Source: Rhodoferax koreense
GTDB taxonomy: Bacteria > Pseudomonadota > Gammaproteobacteria > Burkholderiales > Burkholderiaceae_C
Direction of reading: 5' to 3'
Length of the DNA stretch: 64,000 bases
Assembly (NCBI RefSeq): GCF_001955695.1
Contig: NZ_CP019236.1
Coordinates: 4,402,001-4,466,000 of the forward strand
The notes under the pieces were generated by a model. That model was not told where the DNA came from, searched no databases, and was given only the letters and a program-made list of their open reading frames with translations. Each line of letters opens with the position of its first letter. Position 1 is the stretch's first letter. This document shows positions 1 through 9,667 of this stretch, in pieces. A program made the translations under genes and the position numbers.

Positions 1-30
1 CTGACGACTTCCAAGGCCCGATGATCCGAG

Positions 31-807
31 CTAAGGCAAGGTGAAGCTCACGCGGCAGCCCTGGTCGGGCCGGGCCTCGGCTTCGATCTCGCCGCCGTGG
101 CGCCGCACGATCTGCCGCGCCAGCGCCAGGCCCAGGCCGGTGCCCTCGTATTCGGTGGCACTGTGCAGGCGCTGGAACAGGCCGAACAACTGGCCGGCAT
201 AGGCCGGATTGAAGCCCACGCCGTTGTCCTGCACGAAGAAGCGCACAGGCTTACCCTCGCCCGCCGCTCCCCAGCCGATCTCGATGCGCGCCACCGCCCG
301 CTGCCGCGTGAACTTGAGCGCATTCGCCAGCAGATGGCCCCAGACCTCGCGCAGCAGCGCGGCGTCGCCCTGCACCACGGGCCAGTCGGCGGCCACCTGC
401 CATTCGACCTGGCGCGCGCCGGTCTGGGCCCGGGCGCCACGCAGCGCCTCGGCCACCAGTTCCCCCATGGGCACGGGCACGGGCTGCAGCGCGGTCTTGC
501 CCAGGCGCGACAGGGCCAGCAGCGCATCGATCATCTTGCCCATGTGCCGGGCCGACTGGTCGATCGTGTCCAGGCAGGACGACGGGTCTTCGCCGTCGGT
601 CAGCATCTCGCGCACCAACGGGCCGTAGGAGGTGATGTGGCGCAGCGGCGCGCGCAGGTCGTGCGACACCTTGTGCATGAAGTGCTCGAGCTCGGCCCGC
701 GTGGCGTCCAGCTCGGCCTGCAGGCGCAGGTTGGCGGCCTCGCTTTCGTGCAGCCGCGCCTGCAACGCAGCCAGCATGTCGGGGGAGGCGGGCGAACCCT
801 GGTCCAT
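31..807 (-). CDS. soluble sensor histidine kinase
   Basis: A 258-residue cytoplasmic histidine kinase. Residues about 12-43 form a predicted coiled coil. They are followed by a HisKA dimerisation helix with motif KVSHDLRAPLRH (phospho-acceptor His49) and a HATPase_c domain with an N-box (LLANALKF), a G1 box (DNGVGF) and a G2 box (GTGLGLALA). The stretch LFQRLHSATEYEGTG resembles kinases of the bacteriophytochrome/Cph1 type. No membrane segment, PAS or GAF domain is present, so the input signal is unknown; it may act through a partner. It starts 18 bases after the glmU stop on the same strand with a GGAG ribosome site, so it may be co-transcribed with glmU. No response regulator is visible in the window, though one could lie just beyond base 1. 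Confidence 0.9.
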   Translation of the reverse strand: MDQGSPASPDMLAALQARLHESEAANLRLQAELDATRAELEHFMHKVSHDLRAPLRHITSYGPLVREMLTDGEDPSSCLDTIDQSARHMGKMIDALLALSRLGKTALQPVPVPMGELVAEALRGARAQTGARQVEWQVAADWPVVQGDAALLREVWGHLLANALKFTRQRAVARIEIGWGAAGEGKPVRFFVQDNGVGFNPAYAGQLFGLFQRLHSATEYEGTGLGLALARQIVRRHGGEIEAEARPDQGCRVSFTLP

Positions 808-825
808 CGCGTGCTCCGCCGCCGC

Positions 826-2238
826 CTACTTCGCCGCCTTCTTGGGCCGGCTCCAGTTCGCAATGCTGACCTGCCGGCCGCGTGCCACGCTGAGCGCGCC
901 GGGCGGCGCGTCCTTGGTGAGGGTGGAGCCGCCGCCCACCGTGCCACCCGCGCCGATGGTGATCGGCGCCACCAGCACGCAGTTGCTGCCCACGTGCACG
1001 TCGGCCTCGATCACGGTGCGGTGCTTGTTGGCGCCGTCGTAGTTGGCGGTGATGCTGCCGGCGCCGTAGTTCACGCGCTCGCCCACGCTGGCGTCGCCGA
1101 GGTAGGCCAGGTGGTTGGCCTTGGCACCGGCGGCCAGCGTGGAATTCTTGACCTCCACGAAGTTGCCGATGTGCACTTCGGCGCCGAGCCGCGCGCCCGG
1201 GCGAAGCCGCGCGAACGGGCCGATGAGCGCACCCTCGCCCACCGTCACGCCGGCCTGTTCGCCGTCGATGTGGGTGAACGGATGGATCACCGCGCCGGCC
1301 GCGATGCTGGCGTTGGCGATCACGCAGTTGGCACCGATCCGCACGCCCTCGCCCAGCGTGACCCGGCCTTCGAACACGCAGTTCACGTCGATGGCCACGT
1401 CCTGGCCGCATTCGAGCGTGCCACGCACATCAAACCGCGCCGGATCGGCCAGGCGCACGCCCTGCTCCATGAGCGCGAGTGCGCGGCCGCGCTGGTAGGC
1501 GCGTTCGAGTTCGGCCAGCTGCACCGGGCTGTTCACGCCGGCCACCTGCAGCTCGTCCGTGATGCGGTGCGCCACCACGGCCACGCCATCGGCCACGGCC
1601 AGCTTGACGATGTCGGTCAGGTAGTACTCGCCCTGGGCGTTGCGGTTGTCCACGCGGCCCAGCCAGTGGCGCAGCTGCGCCGCCGGCGCGGCCATGATGC
1701 CGCTGTAGATTTCGTTGATGGCGCGCTGGGCCTCGCTCGCGTCCTTGTGTTCGACGATGGCCTGCACGTGGCCGTCCGGCGAGCCGGCTTCGCGCACGAT
1801 GCGGCCGTAACCCGTGGGATCGGGCAGGGCCAGCGTCAGCAGCGCCAGCTTGTCGCCGCCCGAAGCGTCGATGAGCGCCTGCAAAGTGTCGATGCGGGTC
1901 AGCGGCACGTCGCCCGACAGCACCAGCACGATGCCGTCGTCGGGCAGGTCGGCCAGGGCTGGCAGCGCCTGCTGCACGGCGTGGCCGGTGCCGAGTTGCG
2001 GCGATTGGCGGGCGAACTTCAGGTCGAGGCCGGTAGGCCAGGCGCTCACCGCCGCCTCCACCTCGTCCGCGCCGTGGCCCGTGATCACGACCACGCGGCG
2101 CGGCTTCAACCCGGCGGCGGTGTCAACCACATGGCCCAGCAACGCACGCCCGGCCAAACGGTGCAACACTTTGGGCAACCGACTCTTCATGCGGGTCCCC
2201 TTGCCCGCGGCCATGATGACCACATCCACTGCTGACAT
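826..2238 (-). CDS. glmU: bifunctional UDP-GlcNAc pyrophosphorylase / glucosamine-1-phosphate acetyltransferase
   Basis: GlmU makes UDP-N-acetylglucosamine for peptidoglycan and lipopolysaccharide. It acetylates glucosamine-1-phosphate and then transfers UMP from UTP. The 470-residue length is normal for the family. The N-terminal nucleotidyltransferase carries AAGKGTRM (residues 10-17) followed by LPKVLH. The C-terminal left-handed beta-helix carries the acetyltransferase signature NHLAYLGD, with the expected catalytic His at residue 376, and [14 protein letters not shown] place the start at the ATG of [14 protein letters not shown]; the frame stays open for about 33 codons upstream but that part does not look like GlmU. 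The divergent lipoprotein gene begins about 25 bases away, so the promoters must overlap coding sequence. Confidence 0.97.
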   Translation of the reverse strand: MSAVDVVIMAAGKGTRMKSRLPKVLHRLAGRALLGHVVDTAAGLKPRRVVVITGHGADEVEAAVSAWPTGLDLKFARQSPQLGTGHAVQQALPALADLPDDGIVLVLSGDVPLTRIDTLQALIDASGGDKLALLTLALPDPTGYGRIVREAGSPDGHVQAIVEHKDASEAQRAINEIYSGIMAAPAAQLRHWLGRVDNRNAQGEYYLTDIVKLAVADGVAVVAHRITDELQVAGVNSPVQLAELERAYQRGRALALMEQGVRLADPARFDVRGTLECGQDVAIDVNCVFEGRVTLGEGVRIGANCVIANASIAAGAVIHPFTHIDGEQAGVTVGEGALIGPFARLRPGARLGAEVHIGNFVEVKNSTLAAGAKANHLAYLGDASVGERVNYGAGSITANYDGANKHRTVIEADVHVGSNCVLVAPITIGAGGTVGGGSTLTKDAPPGALSVARGRQVSIANWSRPKKAAK

Positions 2239-2263
2239 AAAGCTGCATCTCCCCCGAAAAAAT

Positions 2264-3133
2264 GTGTTTGCAACGCTGGGCCGGATTATCGGCCTGTTGC
2301 TGGCCGCCGCCGTGCTGCAGTCCTGCAGCGCGATCAAGCTCGGCTACAACAACGGGCCGGACCTGGCCTACTGGTGGCTCGACGGTTATGCGGACTTTAC
2401 CGGCGAGCAGGCCATCCGGCTCAAGGAGGACCTGGGCCAGCTCCAGGCCTGGCACCGGCGCCGCGAACTGCCCGAATACGCCAAACTGCTGCGCCAGGCC
2501 CAGGCGCTGATGCCGCAGGACGTCGACGCGGCGCAGGTCTGCAGCGAATGGGCCAATGTGCGCCAACGCCTGGATGTCCTGGTGGTCGCCGCGGCACCCA
2601 CGGCCGCGCAACTGGCCATGACGCTGCAGCCGCAACAGATCACCGCGCTGGAGAAGAAGTACGCCAGGTCGAATGCCGATTTCCGCAAGGACTGGCTCGA
2701 TCGCTCGCCCGAGCAGGTGCTGGACAAACGCTACGACAAGGCGCTGGAGAATGCGCAGACCGTCTACGGCCGGCTCGACACCGAGCAGCGCGAACTGTTG
2801 CGCCAGCAGGTGGCGCGCTCGGGATTGGACGAACAGACGCGTTATGCCGAACGGCTGCGTCGGCAGCAGGACACGCTGCAGACGCTGCGGCAGTGGCTGG
2901 CCCGCCCGCCCGAACCGGCACAGGCTGTGCAGGAGGCGCGCGAAGCCATCGAACGGCTGATGCGTCCGTCGGTCCCGGGCCAGAAGGCCCAGGAGGCCGC
3001 GACACAGCAGATGTGCGAAGGCGTGGCCGCGCTGCACAACCGCACCACGGCGGCGCAGCGCCAGCACGGCCTCAAATGGCTGGCCGGCTACGAGAGGGAC
3101 CTGAAGGAACTCGCCGCGCAGCCGCAGAAATAG
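2264..3133 (+). CDS. DUF6279-family lipoprotein
   Basis: A roughly 289-residue predicted lipoprotein. A short hydrophobic signal (GLLLAAAVL) ends in the lipobox LQSC. The mature part begins [21 protein letters not shown], which I recognise as the DUF6279 pattern, and continues as a charged, mostly helical chain rich in Arg, Gln and Glu. Function is unknown; the family is found in the envelope of Gram-negative bacteria. The GTG at 2264 gives a compact signal peptide. Two in-frame ATGs at 2213 and 2216 would overlap the start of glmU on the other strand and add an unusually long leader, so I prefer GTG with moderate confidence. It converges with the small unknown gene downstream. Confidence 0.82.
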   Translation: MFATLGRIIGLLLAAAVLQSCSAIKLGYNNGPDLAYWWLDGYADFTGEQAIRLKEDLGQLQAWHRRRELPEYAKLLRQAQALMPQDVDAAQVCSEWANVRQRLDVLVVAAAPTAAQLAMTLQPQQITALEKKYARSNADFRKDWLDRSPEQVLDKRYDKALENAQTVYGRLDTEQRELLRQQVARSGLDEQTRYAERLRRQQDTLQTLRQWLARPPEPAQAVQEAREAIERLMRPSVPGQKAQEAATQQMCEGVAALHNRTTAAQRQHGLKWLAGYERDLKELAAQPQK

Positions 3134-3134
3134 C

Positions 3135-3175
3135 GGTCCAGCGGACCAAGGAAAGAGACGGCGAATGGCCGTCTC
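3135..3175. terminator. pair of hairpins between convergent genes
   Basis: Two perfect short hairpins follow the lipoprotein stop codon: GGTCC-AGC-GGACC (3135-3147) and GAGACGG, 7-base loop, CCGTCTC (3155-3175). They sit between convergent genes, where a terminator is expected. There is no T-run after either hairpin, so this is only a candidate. Confidence 0.35.
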
Positions 3176-3180
3176 AGGGA

Positions 3181-3474
3181 TCAGGATTGTTGCTGCTGCC
3201 TGCGCGAGCGGACTTCGCCCAGATCGTGCACCCGCGCGCCCGGCAGGTCACCGGCCTTGCCGGCACGCTCCAGATACGCCGAAAGCGTGTAGTTGCGGTC
3301 GTCCACCACCGGAGCCCCCATCTGCGCCTTGGGCTGGAACTCCGGAAAGCCGTTGTTCTGCTGCTGCTGCCGTGCCACGCGGCCCGGCAACGGATGGTGG
3401 ATGGGCTGCTGCATCAGGGCTGCGGCGGCGGCCGGCGCAGCGGCTTGGGGCAATGGCGACGAGGGACGTGGCAT
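3181..3474 (-). CDS. small hypothetical protein, Pro/Gln/Ala-rich
   Basis: A 97-residue protein of unknown function. The first half is a low-complexity Pro/Ala region. The middle has a Gln run (ARQQQQNN), then GFPEFQPKAQMGAPVVDDRNYTLSAYLERAG, and the end is another Gln run. No signal peptide or membrane segment is evident. The chosen ATG is preceded by a GGAG ribosome site at suitable spacing; an upstream extension of 24 codons has no such signal. It is in line with pdxA and Nif3 on the minus strand, about 120 bases beyond pdxA. I treat it as a probable gene because of the ribosome site and the ordered middle segment, but no family was recognised. Confidence 0.55.
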   Translation of the reverse strand: MPRPSSPLPQAAAPAAAAALMQQPIHHPLPGRVARQQQQNNGFPEFQPKAQMGAPVVDDRNYTLSAYLERAGKAGDLPGARVHDLGEVRSRRQQQQS

Positions 3475-3581
3475 GGCAATGGACTCCGGTGGGCTGGAAG
3501 CCCCAGGCTTCCTGATTTGGTTTTGCCCGACAAGCTTAGGCGGCAAGGCGCGGCAGCGCTGTCGTCGCAGCGCCGCTGGCC

Positions 3582-3601
3582 TTGTAGGCGTTCACCTACA
3601 A
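3582..3601 (-). terminator. hairpin at the pdxA stop codon
   Basis: A perfect 7-bp inverted repeat TTGTAGG-CGTTCA-CCTACAA overlaps the pdxA stop codon. A second hairpin (GCGCTG-TCGTCG-CAGCGC, 3556-3573) follows it on the transcribed strand. No clear T-tract follows, so it could be a weak terminator, a transcript-stabilising structure or a dispersed repeat. Confidence 0.35.
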
Positions 3602-4648
3602 ACCACGCGTGGCCAGCCTTCGGGCCATGCGCAGCGCCTCGGTCAGGCTGGCCGCATCCGCGCGGCCCGTGCCGGCGATGTCGAAGGCCGTGCCGTGGTC
3701 GGGGCTGGTGCGCACCAGCGGCAGGCCGAGCGTCACGTTGACACCCTTGTCCACGCCGAGGTACTTCACGGGGATCAGGCCCTGGTCGTGGTACATGGCC
3801 ACCACCACGTCGAATTCACTCGGCCGGCCGGCCTGGGCCCGCGCGCGCATGAACACCGTGTCGGGTGCATAAGGTCCGTGCACGTCGAGACCCTCGGCCC
3901 GTGCGGCTTCGATGGCCGGCACGATGGTGTCGATCTCCTCCCGGCCGAACAGGCCGCCCTCCCCCGCATGCGGATTCAACCCGGCCACGCCGATGCGGGG
4001 CCGCCGGCCCAGCACGGCCCGCAGCGAGGCGTCGGTGATGCGCAGCGTCTGCAGCACGTTGTCGAAGGTCACGGCCTCGATGGCCTGGCGCAGCGAGACA
4101 TGGATGCTCACCAGCACCGTGCGCAGCTCGTCGTTGGCCAGCATCATGCGCACCGGCATCTGGGCGATGGATGTGCCCACGTGGGCGGCGGCCTCGGCCT
4201 GCAGCAGTTCGGTGTGGCCGGGGTAGGGCACGCCGGCCGCGGCCAGCGCCTCCTTGTGCAGGGGCGCCGTCACCAGCGCCGCGATCTCGCCACGCAATGC
4301 CGCGCGCGCGGCCCACAGCACGGCATCGGCCGCAACCCGGCCAGCTTCGGCACTGACTTCGCCGACGGCCATGACGCCGGGCGGCGCCATCACCTGCAGC
4401 ACGGGGATGGCATTCGGCGGCGCGTCGAAGGCATCCGCGGCGTCTGCGATCTCGACCACCGGCCAGGCCGGCCGGCCCGGTGCTGCCAGCAGTTGCGTGG
4501 CGCGGCGCATGCTGCCCAGGTCGCCCGCGACGAAGCAGCCGCGGGTCAGCGTCGGCGCGTCGCGGAAGGCCTTGGCGATGATCTCGGGGCCGATGCCGGC
4601 CGGGTCGCCGAGGGTGATGGCGATTGGCAAGGAAGAAGTGTTGCTCAT
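3596..4648 (-). CDS. pdxA: 4-hydroxythreonine-4-phosphate dehydrogenase
   Basis: PdxA oxidises 4-phosphohydroxy-L-threonine with NAD(P) in the DXP-dependent pathway to pyridoxal phosphate. The 350-residue length is close to family norms. The N-terminus has the signature GDPAGIGPE. The three histidines expected to bind the divalent metal are visible in YPGHTELL (His145), IHVSLRQ and MYHDQGLIPVKYLG. The frame remains open far upstream, but the PdxA homology starts at the ATG for MSNTSSLPIAITLG. That ATG overlaps the stop of the Nif3-like gene by 4 bases (ATGA), so the two are translationally coupled. Confidence 0.97.
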   Translation of the reverse strand: MSNTSSLPIAITLGDPAGIGPEIIAKAFRDAPTLTRGCFVAGDLGSMRRATQLLAAPGRPAWPVVEIADAADAFDAPPNAIPVLQVMAPPGVMAVGEVSAEAGRVAADAVLWAARAALRGEIAALVTAPLHKEALAAAGVPYPGHTELLQAEAAAHVGTSIAQMPVRMMLANDELRTVLVSIHVSLRQAIEAVTFDNVLQTLRITDASLRAVLGRRPRIGVAGLNPHAGEGGLFGREEIDTIVPAIEAARAEGLDVHGPYAPDTVFMRARAQAGRPSEFDVVVAMYHDQGLIPVKYLGVDKGVNVTLGLPLVRTSPDHGTAFDIAGTGRADAASLTEALRMARRLATRGL

Positions 4649-5487
4649 GCCGGATTGTCGATGTCGATGAACTGGTGGGCGATGCCGAGCGACTGGGCCA
4701 CTTCGGCCGCGACGGCCGGTGCACCGAAACGTTCGCTCGCGTGGTGCCCGCAGGCGATGAAGGCCACGCCGCACTCGCGCGCGTAGTGCGCCTGGGGCTC
4801 GGAAATCTCGCCGGTGATAAAGGCGTCCGCACCCGCGGCAATCGCCGCCTCGAAATAGCCCTGCGCGCCGCCGGTGCACCACGCTACTTTTTTGATAGCT
4901 CTCTGCGCAGTATCCACGAGCACGACAGGCCGATTCAATGCAGACTCGACATGCCGCGCCAAATCCGCGGCACAGGCATGGTCGGTCTCGCCGAGCCAGC
5001 CGAGTTCCTGCTCGCCGAACCGGGCGCCCTCCGATGTCAGGCCGAGCCGCAAGCCGAGTTGTGCGTTGTTGCCGAGCGTGGGGTGTGCATCCAGCGGCAG
5101 GTGGTAGGCGTAGAGGTTGATGTCGTGCGCCAGCAGCAGCGCCAGGCGCTGCTTCATCCAGCCGGTGACGGTGCCGGTCTGGCCACGCCAGAACAGGCCG
5201 TGGTGCACGAAGATGGCGTCGGCCCGCGCGTCGATGGCGGCTTCGATCAACGCGCGGCTGGCCGTCACGCCCGAGACGATCCTGCGCACCTCGGCCTTGC
5301 CTTCGACCTGCAGGCCGTTCGGCCCGTAGTCCTTGAAACGCGCGGGCTGCAGCAGCGCATCGAAGGCCTGCAGCAGTTCGGTCCGGTGGGTGAAGGAGGT
5401 GAAGGAGGTGAAGGAGGTGAAGGAGGTGAAGGAGGTGAAGGAGGTGAAGGAGGTGGAGGGGGTGGAGGGGGTGGAGGTTTCGCTCAT
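4645..5487 (-). CDS. Nif3-like dinuclear metal centre protein with repeat-encoded N-terminus
   Basis: A 280-residue member of the NIF3/YbgI/GTP-cyclohydrolase-I type 2 family, ring-shaped proteins with a two-metal site and an uncertain physiological reaction. Expected metal ligands are visible: the HH pair in VHHGLFW, an acidic and His region around HLPLDAHP, and GHHASERFG near the C-terminus. The N-terminus is odd. Residues about 5-33 are STP and SFT triplets encoded by a 9-bp tandem repeat, and only after that does the normal family start (HRTELLQAFDALLQP) appear. No other ATG lies between. It overlaps pdxA by 4 bases. Base composition around codons near 4890 drops because a dispersed short element lies inside the gene. 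Confidence 0.93.
   Translation of the reverse strand: MSETSTPSTPSTSFTSFTSFTSFTSFTSFTSFTHRTELLQAFDALLQPARFKDYGPNGLQVEGKAEVRRIVSGVTASRALIEAAIDARADAIFVHHGLFWRGQTGTVTGWMKQRLALLLAHDINLYAYHLPLDAHPTLGNNAQLGLRLGLTSEGARFGEQELGWLGETDHACAADLARHVESALNRPVVLVDTAQRAIKKVAWCTGGAQGYFEAAIAAGADAFITGEISEPQAHYARECGVAFIACGHHASERFGAPAVAAEVAQSLGIAHQFIDIDNPA
4883..4910 (+). repeat. short dispersed element, copy 1 (inside the Nif3 gene)
   Basis: An A/T-rich patch in a GC-rich gene. The core TTTGATAGCTCTCTGCGCAG matches similar patches at 61346-61382 and 14811-14832, with weaker matches near 46381-46400 and 47857-47882. The shared signature is ATAGC, three to four bases, then CTGCGC or a close variant. It stays in frame inside the Nif3 gene. 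Confidence 0.5.
5391..5480. repeat. 9-bp tandem repeat (minisatellite) in the Nif3 gene
   Basis: Seven perfect copies of TGAAGGAGG run from 5391 to 5453, followed by three diverged copies (two TGGAGGGGG and one TGGAGGTTT) to 5480. On the coding (minus) strand each perfect unit adds Ser-Phe-Thr and the diverged units give Ser-Thr-Pro. The unit is a multiple of three, so copy-number change would lengthen or shorten the protein without a frameshift. On the plus strand every unit contains the AAGGAGG Shine-Dalgarno core. Confidence 0.97.
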
Positions 5488-5525
5488 GGCCGCATTGTGT
5501 CAGCCAGGCAGCGCCGATCGACGGT

Positions 5526-6872
5526 CTATCTGGCCGGAACAGCCTTGCGCGGCAGGTAGCCCCGACCCGACATCGGCACCAGGCCGAGCAGGAAGCCCAG
5601 CGCCGCCAGCGCCGCCACGTAGTGCGCGGGCGCGAGCGCGTCCTTCTGCAGCCACAGCGTGATGATGATCGGCGTGAGGCCGCCGAAGATCGCGTAGGAC
5701 ATGTTGTAGGCGAACGAAAGCCCCGAGAAGCGCACGGCCGGCGGAAACGCGCGCACGCCGACGATGGGCACCAGCGCGATCGAGCCGACGAACAGGCCGA
5801 CCAGGCCGTAGCTCCCAATCAGCGAAGCCGGCGTGCCTGGCAGACCGGTGTAGAACAGGTAGGATGTGACCAGCAGGCCACCGAAGCCGACCAGCATCAC
5901 CGGCCGGGTGCCGAAGCGGTCGCTGGCCCAACCCATCAGGATGCAGCCGAGCGTGAGCGTCAGCGTGGCGACCGCGTTGGCTTCGAGCGCCAGCGCGGGT
6001 GCGATGCCGTGCACCTTCTGCAGGTAGTTCGGCGTGATCAGCACCACCACGACGATGGCGGCGGACAGCACCCAGGTCAGCAGGCCGACCAGCACGCAGG
6101 CGCCGCGGTGCTCGCGCAGGATGGTCTTGAGCGGCAACTCGCGCGCCACGTTGCGGCGCTTGGCGAGTTCCTGGAACACCGGGGTCTCGTGCAGGAAGCG
6201 GCGCAGATACACGGACACCAGGCCGAACACGCCGCCCAGGATGAACGGGATGCGCCAGGCGAAATCGCTCACGTCGGCCGGGCTGTACGAGCGGTTCACG
6301 GCCATCGCCACCAGCGAGCCCAGCAGGATGCCGCCGGTGATGCCGGCCGTGAGCGTGCCCACGCCCAGGCCATAGCGTTTGGCCGGCACGTGTTCGGCCA
6401 CGAACACCCAGGCGCCGGGCATTTCGCCGCCGATGGCGGCGCCCTGCAGCACACGCATCGCCAGCAGCAGCAAGGGTGCGGCCACGCCGATGCTGGCGTA
6501 GGTCGGCAGCAGGCCGATCACCAGGGTCGGCACGGCCATCAGGAAGATGCTCAGCGTGAACATGCGCTTGCGGCCGAGGATGTCGCCGAAATGGGCGATG
6601 ACGATGCCGCCGAGCGGCCGCGACAGGTAACCCGCGGCGAAGATGCCGAAGGTCTGCAGCTGGCGCAGCCAGTCGGGCATGTCGACCGGGAAGAACAGCT
6701 TGCCGAGCACGGCGGCAAAGAAGACGTAGATCACGAAGTCGTAGAACTCCAGCGTGCCGCCCAGGGCGGACAACCCCAGGGTCTTCACATCCCTGGCGGA
6801 CAGGGACCTGGCGGAAGACGGCGACGATGGATCGGCAGGCAGGCCGGCGGAAAGCGGAACGGTACGGGACAT
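5526..6872 (-). CDS. MFS transporter, metabolite:H+ symporter type
   Basis: A 448-residue major facilitator with about 12 predicted membrane helices. The loop between helices 2 and 3 has HFGDILGRKRMF, a match to the MFS motif G-x-x-x-D-x-x-GRK, and the segment RVLQGAAIGGEMPGAWVFVAEH (interrupted here only by normal variation) is typical of the MHS subfamily that imports organic acids, betaines or shikimate with protons. The second half repeats the loop as WASDRFGTRPVM. Substrate cannot be told from sequence. It lies downstream of a 217-base gap shared with the divergent protease gene and upstream of the Nif3-pdxA pair on the same strand, 38 bases before the Nif3 start, so a shared transcript is possible. 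Confidence 0.93.
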   Translation of the reverse strand: MSRTVPLSAGLPADPSSPSSARSLSARDVKTLGLSALGGTLEFYDFVIYVFFAAVLGKLFFPVDMPDWLRQLQTFGIFAAGYLSRPLGGIVIAHFGDILGRKRMFTLSIFLMAVPTLVIGLLPTYASIGVAAPLLLLAMRVLQGAAIGGEMPGAWVFVAEHVPAKRYGLGVGTLTAGITGGILLGSLVAMAVNRSYSPADVSDFAWRIPFILGGVFGLVSVYLRRFLHETPVFQELAKRRNVARELPLKTILREHRGACVLVGLLTWVLSAAIVVVVLITPNYLQKVHGIAPALALEANAVATLTLTLGCILMGWASDRFGTRPVMLVGFGGLLVTSYLFYTGLPGTPASLIGSYGLVGLFVGSIALVPIVGVRAFPPAVRFSGLSFAYNMSYAIFGGLTPIIITLWLQKDALAPAHYVAALAALGFLLGLVPMSGRGYLPRKAVPAR

Positions 6873-7089
6873 GGGAAGTGTTTGTGCAGTGCGAACTGCG
6901 GCGCGGACGGAGCCGGCGATTTTAAGGGTTTACCCGTTACACCTCTTGACAAGGGCGCGATGTCCGACACGCGGTGGGGGTCGGCAAGTCACTGCCCTGC
7001 GCGGCGGCCTTGAGAGACAATAGCGGTCCACCGATTCACAGGCGGCGCGCCGTGTGGCGCAAAGCCTTCTCCGCAGAAACCATCCCTTC

Positions 7090-8250
<1,161 letters not shown>

Positions 8251-8261
8251 TCGAGCCCCAA

Positions 8262-8292
8262 AAAAAAACGGACCGCAAGGGTCCGTTTTTTT
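8262..8292. terminator. bidirectional intrinsic terminator between the protease gene and tatC
   Basis: An A-run (8262-8268), then CGGACC, a 5-base loop, GGTCCG (stem 8269-8285) and a T-run (8286-8292). The A and T runs make it work in both directions, as expected between the convergent protease and tatC genes. It ends the long his-tat transcript. Confidence 0.93.
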
Positions 8293-8309
8293 GGTCCTCC
8301 AGGCCCACC

Positions 8310-9113
8310 TCAGGAGCCGGCGGTTTCCGCCTCGTCCTCGGGTGACTTGGTGTTGCGGATGAAGAACTGCGCGGCATGGATGCCGAGTTCGTAGAGCAGG
8401 CACATCGGCACGGCCAGCGCGAGTTGCGACACCACGTCGGGCGGCGTCACGATGGCGGCGACGATGAAGGCCAGCACGACGAAATAACCACGGAACGACT
8501 TCAGCTTGTCGATCGGCACGATGTTCATGCGCGCCAGCACGATGACCACGATCGGCACCTCGAACGCCAGGCCGAAGGCCAGGAACATGGTCAGCACAAA
8601 GCTCAGGTAGGCCTCGATGTCGGGCGCGGCGGTGATGCTCTTCGGCGCAAAGCTCTGGATGAACTTGAACACCTGGCCGAACACGAAGAAGTAGCAGAAA
8701 GCCACCCCGACGAAGAACAAGATGGTGCTCGAAATCACCAGCGGCAGCACCAGCTTCTTCTCGTGCATGTACAGGCCGGGCGCGATGAAGGACCACATCT
8801 GCCAGAGCACCACGGGCAAGGCGATCATGAAGGCCGTCATGAACATGATCTGCAAGGGCACGAGGAAAGGCGAGATCACCGAGGTGGCGATCAGCGTGGC
8901 GCCCTTGGGCAGCGTGGCCACCAGCGGCGCGGCAAGGATGTCGTAGAGCGCCGCCGGGCCCGGATAGATGGCCAGCACGGCCGCGGCGACGGCGATGGCG
9001 ACCACGGCCTTGATCAGCCGGTCGCGCAGCTCCATCAGGTGCGCGACGAACGGCTGTTCGGTGCCGGCGAGTTCGTCTTCTGGGGATTTGGGAGTGTCAG
9101 CCATGGTGGACAT
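8310..9113 (-). CDS. tatC: Sec-independent translocase subunit TatC
   Basis: TatC is the inner-membrane receptor that recognises twin-arginine signal peptides and, with TatA and TatB, exports folded proteins. The 267-residue protein begins with the family pattern EQPFVAHLMELRDRL and has six predicted membrane helices, with conserved SFIAPGLYMHEKK and VTPPDVVSQLALAVPM segments. Two starts are possible, ATG at 9113 (MSTMAD) or ATG at 9104 (MAD); neither has a strong ribosome site. It is the last gene of the tatABC group, which follows the his genes. MsrP, encoded at about 63 kb, carries a Tat signal and is a likely client. Confidence 0.96.
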   Translation of the reverse strand: MSTMADTPKSPEDELAGTEQPFVAHLMELRDRLIKAVVAIAVAAAVLAIYPGPAALYDILAAPLVATLPKGATLIATSVISPFLVPLQIMFMTAFMIALPVVLWQMWSFIAPGLYMHEKKLVLPLVISSTILFFVGVAFCYFFVFGQVFKFIQSFAPKSITAAPDIEAYLSFVLTMFLAFGLAFEVPIVVIVLARMNIVPIDKLKSFRGYFVVLAFIVAAIVTPPDVVSQLALAVPMCLLYELGIHAAQFFIRNTKSPEDEAETAGS

Positions 9114-9175
9114 TCATTGGGATCATGCCCAGAGGGGAAACGGGAAAGCCGGGCGGCGGCGGCAGGCTGCGCCGG

Positions 9176-9652
9176 TCAATTGATTTTGGAGGGGCGGTAA
9201 CGCGCGACCCGCGCCGCGCCCGAAAGCGCCTTGGTGCGCACGCCGGAGCGCGCCTTGTACCACTGCGGCGTGGCGCCCTGCTTGAGCCGGAAGTTCTTCT
9301 TCGGATGCTTGTACGACGGATAACTGACGTAGGGCTCGGCCGGTGCGGCGAGCGAGTCGGCATTGCCAGTACCACTGTCTGTGGTGGACCACTGCTTCTC
9401 GAAGTCGCTGGCGCTGGTCTGGATCGAGTTGTGGACCTCGTGGGCCGCGCCCTCGACGGTCTCCTTCATCTTCCTCAGCTCGTCCAGGTCCATCGAGCGG
9501 TTGACCTCGGCCTTGACGTCGGACACGTAACGCTGCGCCTTGCCGAGCAAGGTACCCACGGTGCGCGCGACACGCGGCAGCTTTTCCGGCCCGATGACGA
9601 TCAGCGCCACCGCGCCGATCAGCGCCATCTTCGAGATGCCAATGTCAATCAC
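9176..9652 (-). CDS. tatB: Sec-independent translocase subunit TatB
   Basis: TatB helps TatC bind twin-arginine substrates. The 158-residue protein starts with GTG and has the N-terminal membrane helix [18 protein letters not shown], containing the invariant Glu-Pro-type turn GPEKLP, followed by an amphipathic helix ([14 protein letters not shown]) and a long charged tail. The tail ends in a basic stretch, [18 protein letters not shown]. It follows tatA by 15 bases and precedes tatC by 62 bases. Confidence 0.95.
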   Translation of the reverse strand: MIDIGISKMALIGAVALIVIGPEKLPRVARTVGTLLGKAQRYVSDVKAEVNRSMDLDELRKMKETVEGAAHEVHNSIQTSASDFEKQWSTTDSGTGNADSLAAPAEPYVSYPSYKHPKKNFRLKQGATPQWYKARSGVRTKALSGAARVARYRPSKIN

Positions 9653-9667
9653 GGACAGCGGTCCCGA

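Noticed and set aside
97..2235. Long plus-strand open frame opposite the kinase and glmU
   Set aside because: Spans two real minus-strand genes and the gap between them; composition typical of an antisense shadow.
5391..5480. Possible CRISPR array
   Set aside because: Units are 9 bp and directly adjacent with no spacers, and they are in frame within a gene.
6946..6951. TTGACA upstream of the protease gene
   Set aside because: A perfect -35 box but no -10-like sequence at 16-18 bases; not called as a promoter.
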